DNA from: a bacterium
GTDB lineage: Bacteria; Planctomycetota; Phycisphaerae; UBA1845
Reading direction: 5' to 3'
DNA: 35,083 nucleotides
Assembly: GCA_024231775.1 (NCBI GenBank)
Contig: JAAEQG010001510.1
Location: 1 to 35,083 of the forward strand
Positions 33,685 through 35,083 of the stretch are shown piece by piece. The notes under the pieces were generated by a model. The model worked only from the letters and a program-made list of their open reading frames with translations, was not told the DNA's origin and made no database searches. Each line of letters starts with the position of its first letter. Positions within the stretch are counted from its first letter, which is position 1. Both the position numbers and the translations under genes were made by a program.

Positions 33685-34478
33685 TGACGGTTCGGCACGA
33701 ACGCGGTGACGGGGGGCCGCTGTACCGCGGCGGCGTGAGTCCGGGCGGGCCAAGGCCTACGGCTCGCCGGGGGACGGCATGGCGCGTTCTATTCGCGGTT
33801 GCGCTGGTTGTCGCGTTCGGTGACCGCGTAACGAACGCACAGACGACATCGCTGTCCAAGCGTCTGCCGCCGGAGGAGGTTAAGGAGGACCCCGGGCGGG
33901 AGGACACCGAGTACCCGGGCAACCCAACGCTGGAGCAACACTCGCTGTTCGCAGTCAAGATCCAACCGCCAAGGAAACACCGGATACACGATCTGGTCAC
34001 AGTGATCGTCCGGCAGCAGACCAAGTATGAGAGTGACGGGTCGGTGGACAGCAAGAAGGAGGCGGAAATCGAGAGCAAGATCGATTCGTTTCTCAACTTC
34101 ATCGATGGAGGGCTGGGGGCCGCCGCCTTCCGCCGGGGAAAGCCCAACATCGAGTACTCCCTGGAAACCGAGCTGAAGAACAAAGCCAAAAAGGACCGCG
34201 AAGACCGACTCACCGCCCGGGTCACCGCGGAGATCATCGATGTCAAACCGAACGGGAACCTGGTCCTGGAGGCCCGCAGTCGGCAGGTCTTCGAGGATGA
34301 GATCGCGGTCATGACCCTGACCGGAACGTGTCGCAGCATAGACGTCACCGCAGGCAACACCGTGCTCAGCACGCAACTGGCAGACTTGAACCTGCGAGTG
34401 AAGAACAGCGGCGCCGTCCATGATGGATCCAGCAGAGGCTGGCTGCAGAAGATCCTGGACAAGACCAAACCCTTCTGA
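33681..34478 (+). CDS. flgH: Flagellar L-ring protein FlgH, apparently non-lipidated
   Basis: 265 residues. Conserved FlgH blocks are visible: HSLFAVKIQPPRKHRIHDLVTVIVRQQTKYESD, the EYSLETELKNKAKKDREDRLTARVTAEIIDVKPNGNLVLEARSRQVFEDE strand region and the late LADLNLRVKNSGAVHDG. FlgH forms the outer-membrane L-ring. Classical FlgH is a lipoprotein, but here the signal (VLFAVALVVAFGDRVTNAQTT) has no Cys and ends with an AxA-type signal-peptidase I site. The N-terminus has about 30 extra residues before the signal. The ATG overlaps the flgA stop (ATGATGA). Confidence 0.92.
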   Translation: MMTVRHERGDGGPLYRGGVSPGGPRPTARRGTAWRVLFAVALVVAFGDRVTNAQTTSLSKRLPPEEVKEDPGREDTEYPGNPTLEQHSLFAVKIQPPRKHRIHDLVTVIVRQQTKYESDGSVDSKKEAEIESKIDSFLNFIDGGLGAAAFRRGKPNIEYSLETELKNKAKKDREDRLTARVTAEIIDVKPNGNLVLEARSRQVFEDEIAVMTLTGTCRSIDVTAGNTVLSTQLADLNLRVKNSGAVHDGSSRGWLQKILDKTKPF

Positions 34479-34491
34479 AGTGGAGAGCAGC

Positions 34492-35083
34492 ATGTTCCGC
34501 CCTGTTGGAATCGCCATGATGATAGCGTTGACCGCGGTCGGGTCCGTACGTGCGGCGGACGTCATCGCCCGGGTCGGCGACGTAACCCATCTCAAAGGCC
34601 AGCGGGTCAACCGCCTGATGGGTATGGGGCTGGTAGTGGGCCTGAACGGCACGGGGGACGGCGATGACTATGCGTCAGCCATGCGCCCCCTGGCAGAGGC
34701 GTTGAAGAGCTACGCCAACCCCATCCAGAGCCTCGAAGAACTCAAGGACACCAAGAACGTCGCTATCGTCTTCGTCGATGCGGCTACGCCCGAGACCGGA
34801 GGCCGGGAAGGCGACCGCATCGACGTTCACGTATCAACCTTCGGGGCGGCCAAGAGTCTGGCCGGCGGACGGCTACTGCCGACTCCGCTGCTCTTCCACG
34901 ACCCCAGCGTTCAAAGCCCGGTCTACGCGGTGGCTGGTGGGCGGATCGAACTCTCCGATCCGCAGTCCGCCACCAGCGGCGTGGTTCACTCCGGAGCAAC
35001 CCTGGAGGAGGACGTGCTCATGGGCTACTACGCCCACGGGCGAGAGCTTCCCTACAGCAACGACTGGATCCAACCGGACCAGA
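34492..35083 (+). CDS. flgI: Flagellar P-ring protein FlgI (C-terminus outside window)
   Basis: 197 residues before the right edge. The signal peptide MFRPVGIAMMIALTAVGSVRAAD is followed by the typical FlgI opening: GDVTHLKGQRVNRLMGMGLVVGLNGTGDGDD, KNVAIVFVDAATPETGGREGDRIDVHVSTFGAAKSLAGGRLL. It builds the periplasmic P-ring around the rod. A GGAGAG site precedes the ATG, 13 bases after flgH. The rest continues beyond the window. Confidence 0.95.
   Translation, partial: MFRPVGIAMMIALTAVGSVRAADVIARVGDVTHLKGQRVNRLMGMGLVVGLNGTGDGDDYASAMRPLAEALKSYANPIQSLEELKDTKNVAIVFVDAATPETGGREGDRIDVHVSTFGAAKSLAGGRLLPTPLLFHDPSVQSPVYAVAGGRIELSDPQSATSGVVHSGATLEEDVLMGYYAHGRELPYSNDWIQPDQ

Noticed and set aside
1-35083. 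CRISPR arrays, rRNA, integrases or transposases
   Set aside because: None seen by eye: no regularly spaced repeats, conserved RNA blocks or transposase/integrase motifs. The interspersed repeats are single copies per site.

Overview
The window looks like a chromosomal segment of a high-GC planctomycete, most likely from the Phycisphaerae. Three features point there. Several exported proteins end in short dockerin-like calcium-loop tags (D-x-D-x-D...DLxDF). One large secreted protein carries Cys-rich repeats of the ACCLPDGSC / CLGDANINGTDDACE type. Short hairpin-forming repeats are scattered between genes and reach into gene ends. GTG starts are common and Shine-Dalgarno (SD) sites are often strong. 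The taxonomic call is inference from protein style, not from a marker gene.

Left part (1-16.7 kb): exported and cell-envelope functions. It holds a reprolysin-like zinc metalloprotease cut by the window edge, two divergently transcribed multi-spanning glycosyltransferase-like (GT-C) proteins, a sulfatase-fold lipoprotein with Thr at the nucleophile position, an M1-type aminopeptidase with a dockerin-like tail, a second reprolysin paralogue with a dockerin-like tail, and a 1041-residue Cys-rich secreted protein. Two perfect GC hairpins (16661-16740) close this part.

Middle part (16.7-23.9 kb): a tightly packed eight-gene operon read leftward, with most genes overlapping by 4-23 bases. Gene order is formyltransferase, NeuB-type synthase, HAD phosphatase, Nudix-like protein, a single-polypeptide fusion of a Gfo/Idh/MocA oxidoreductase with a class-III aminotransferase, a CMP-sugar cytidylyltransferase, and two Cys-cluster (YkgJ/FliB-type) proteins. 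Read together, this is a route to a CMP-activated nonulosonic (sialic-like) acid in which a hydroxyl is oxidised, aminated and N-formylated. It is the most novel-looking system in the window. Flagellar genes lie about 7 kb away, and the YkgJ fold is shared with the flagellin lysine methylase FliB, so flagellin decoration is a reasonable but unproven destination.

Right part (24.1-35.1 kb): a purA-uppS-aminopeptidase operon (leftward), a stretch full of interspersed repeats, a hot-dog thioesterase divergent from proS, and the flagellar rod/ring genes flgF-flgG-flgA-flgH-flgI (flgI cut by the edge). A small ORF and a sigma-54-like promoter lie just upstream of flgF. No rRNA, tRNA, CRISPR array, transposase or phage gene was recognised.
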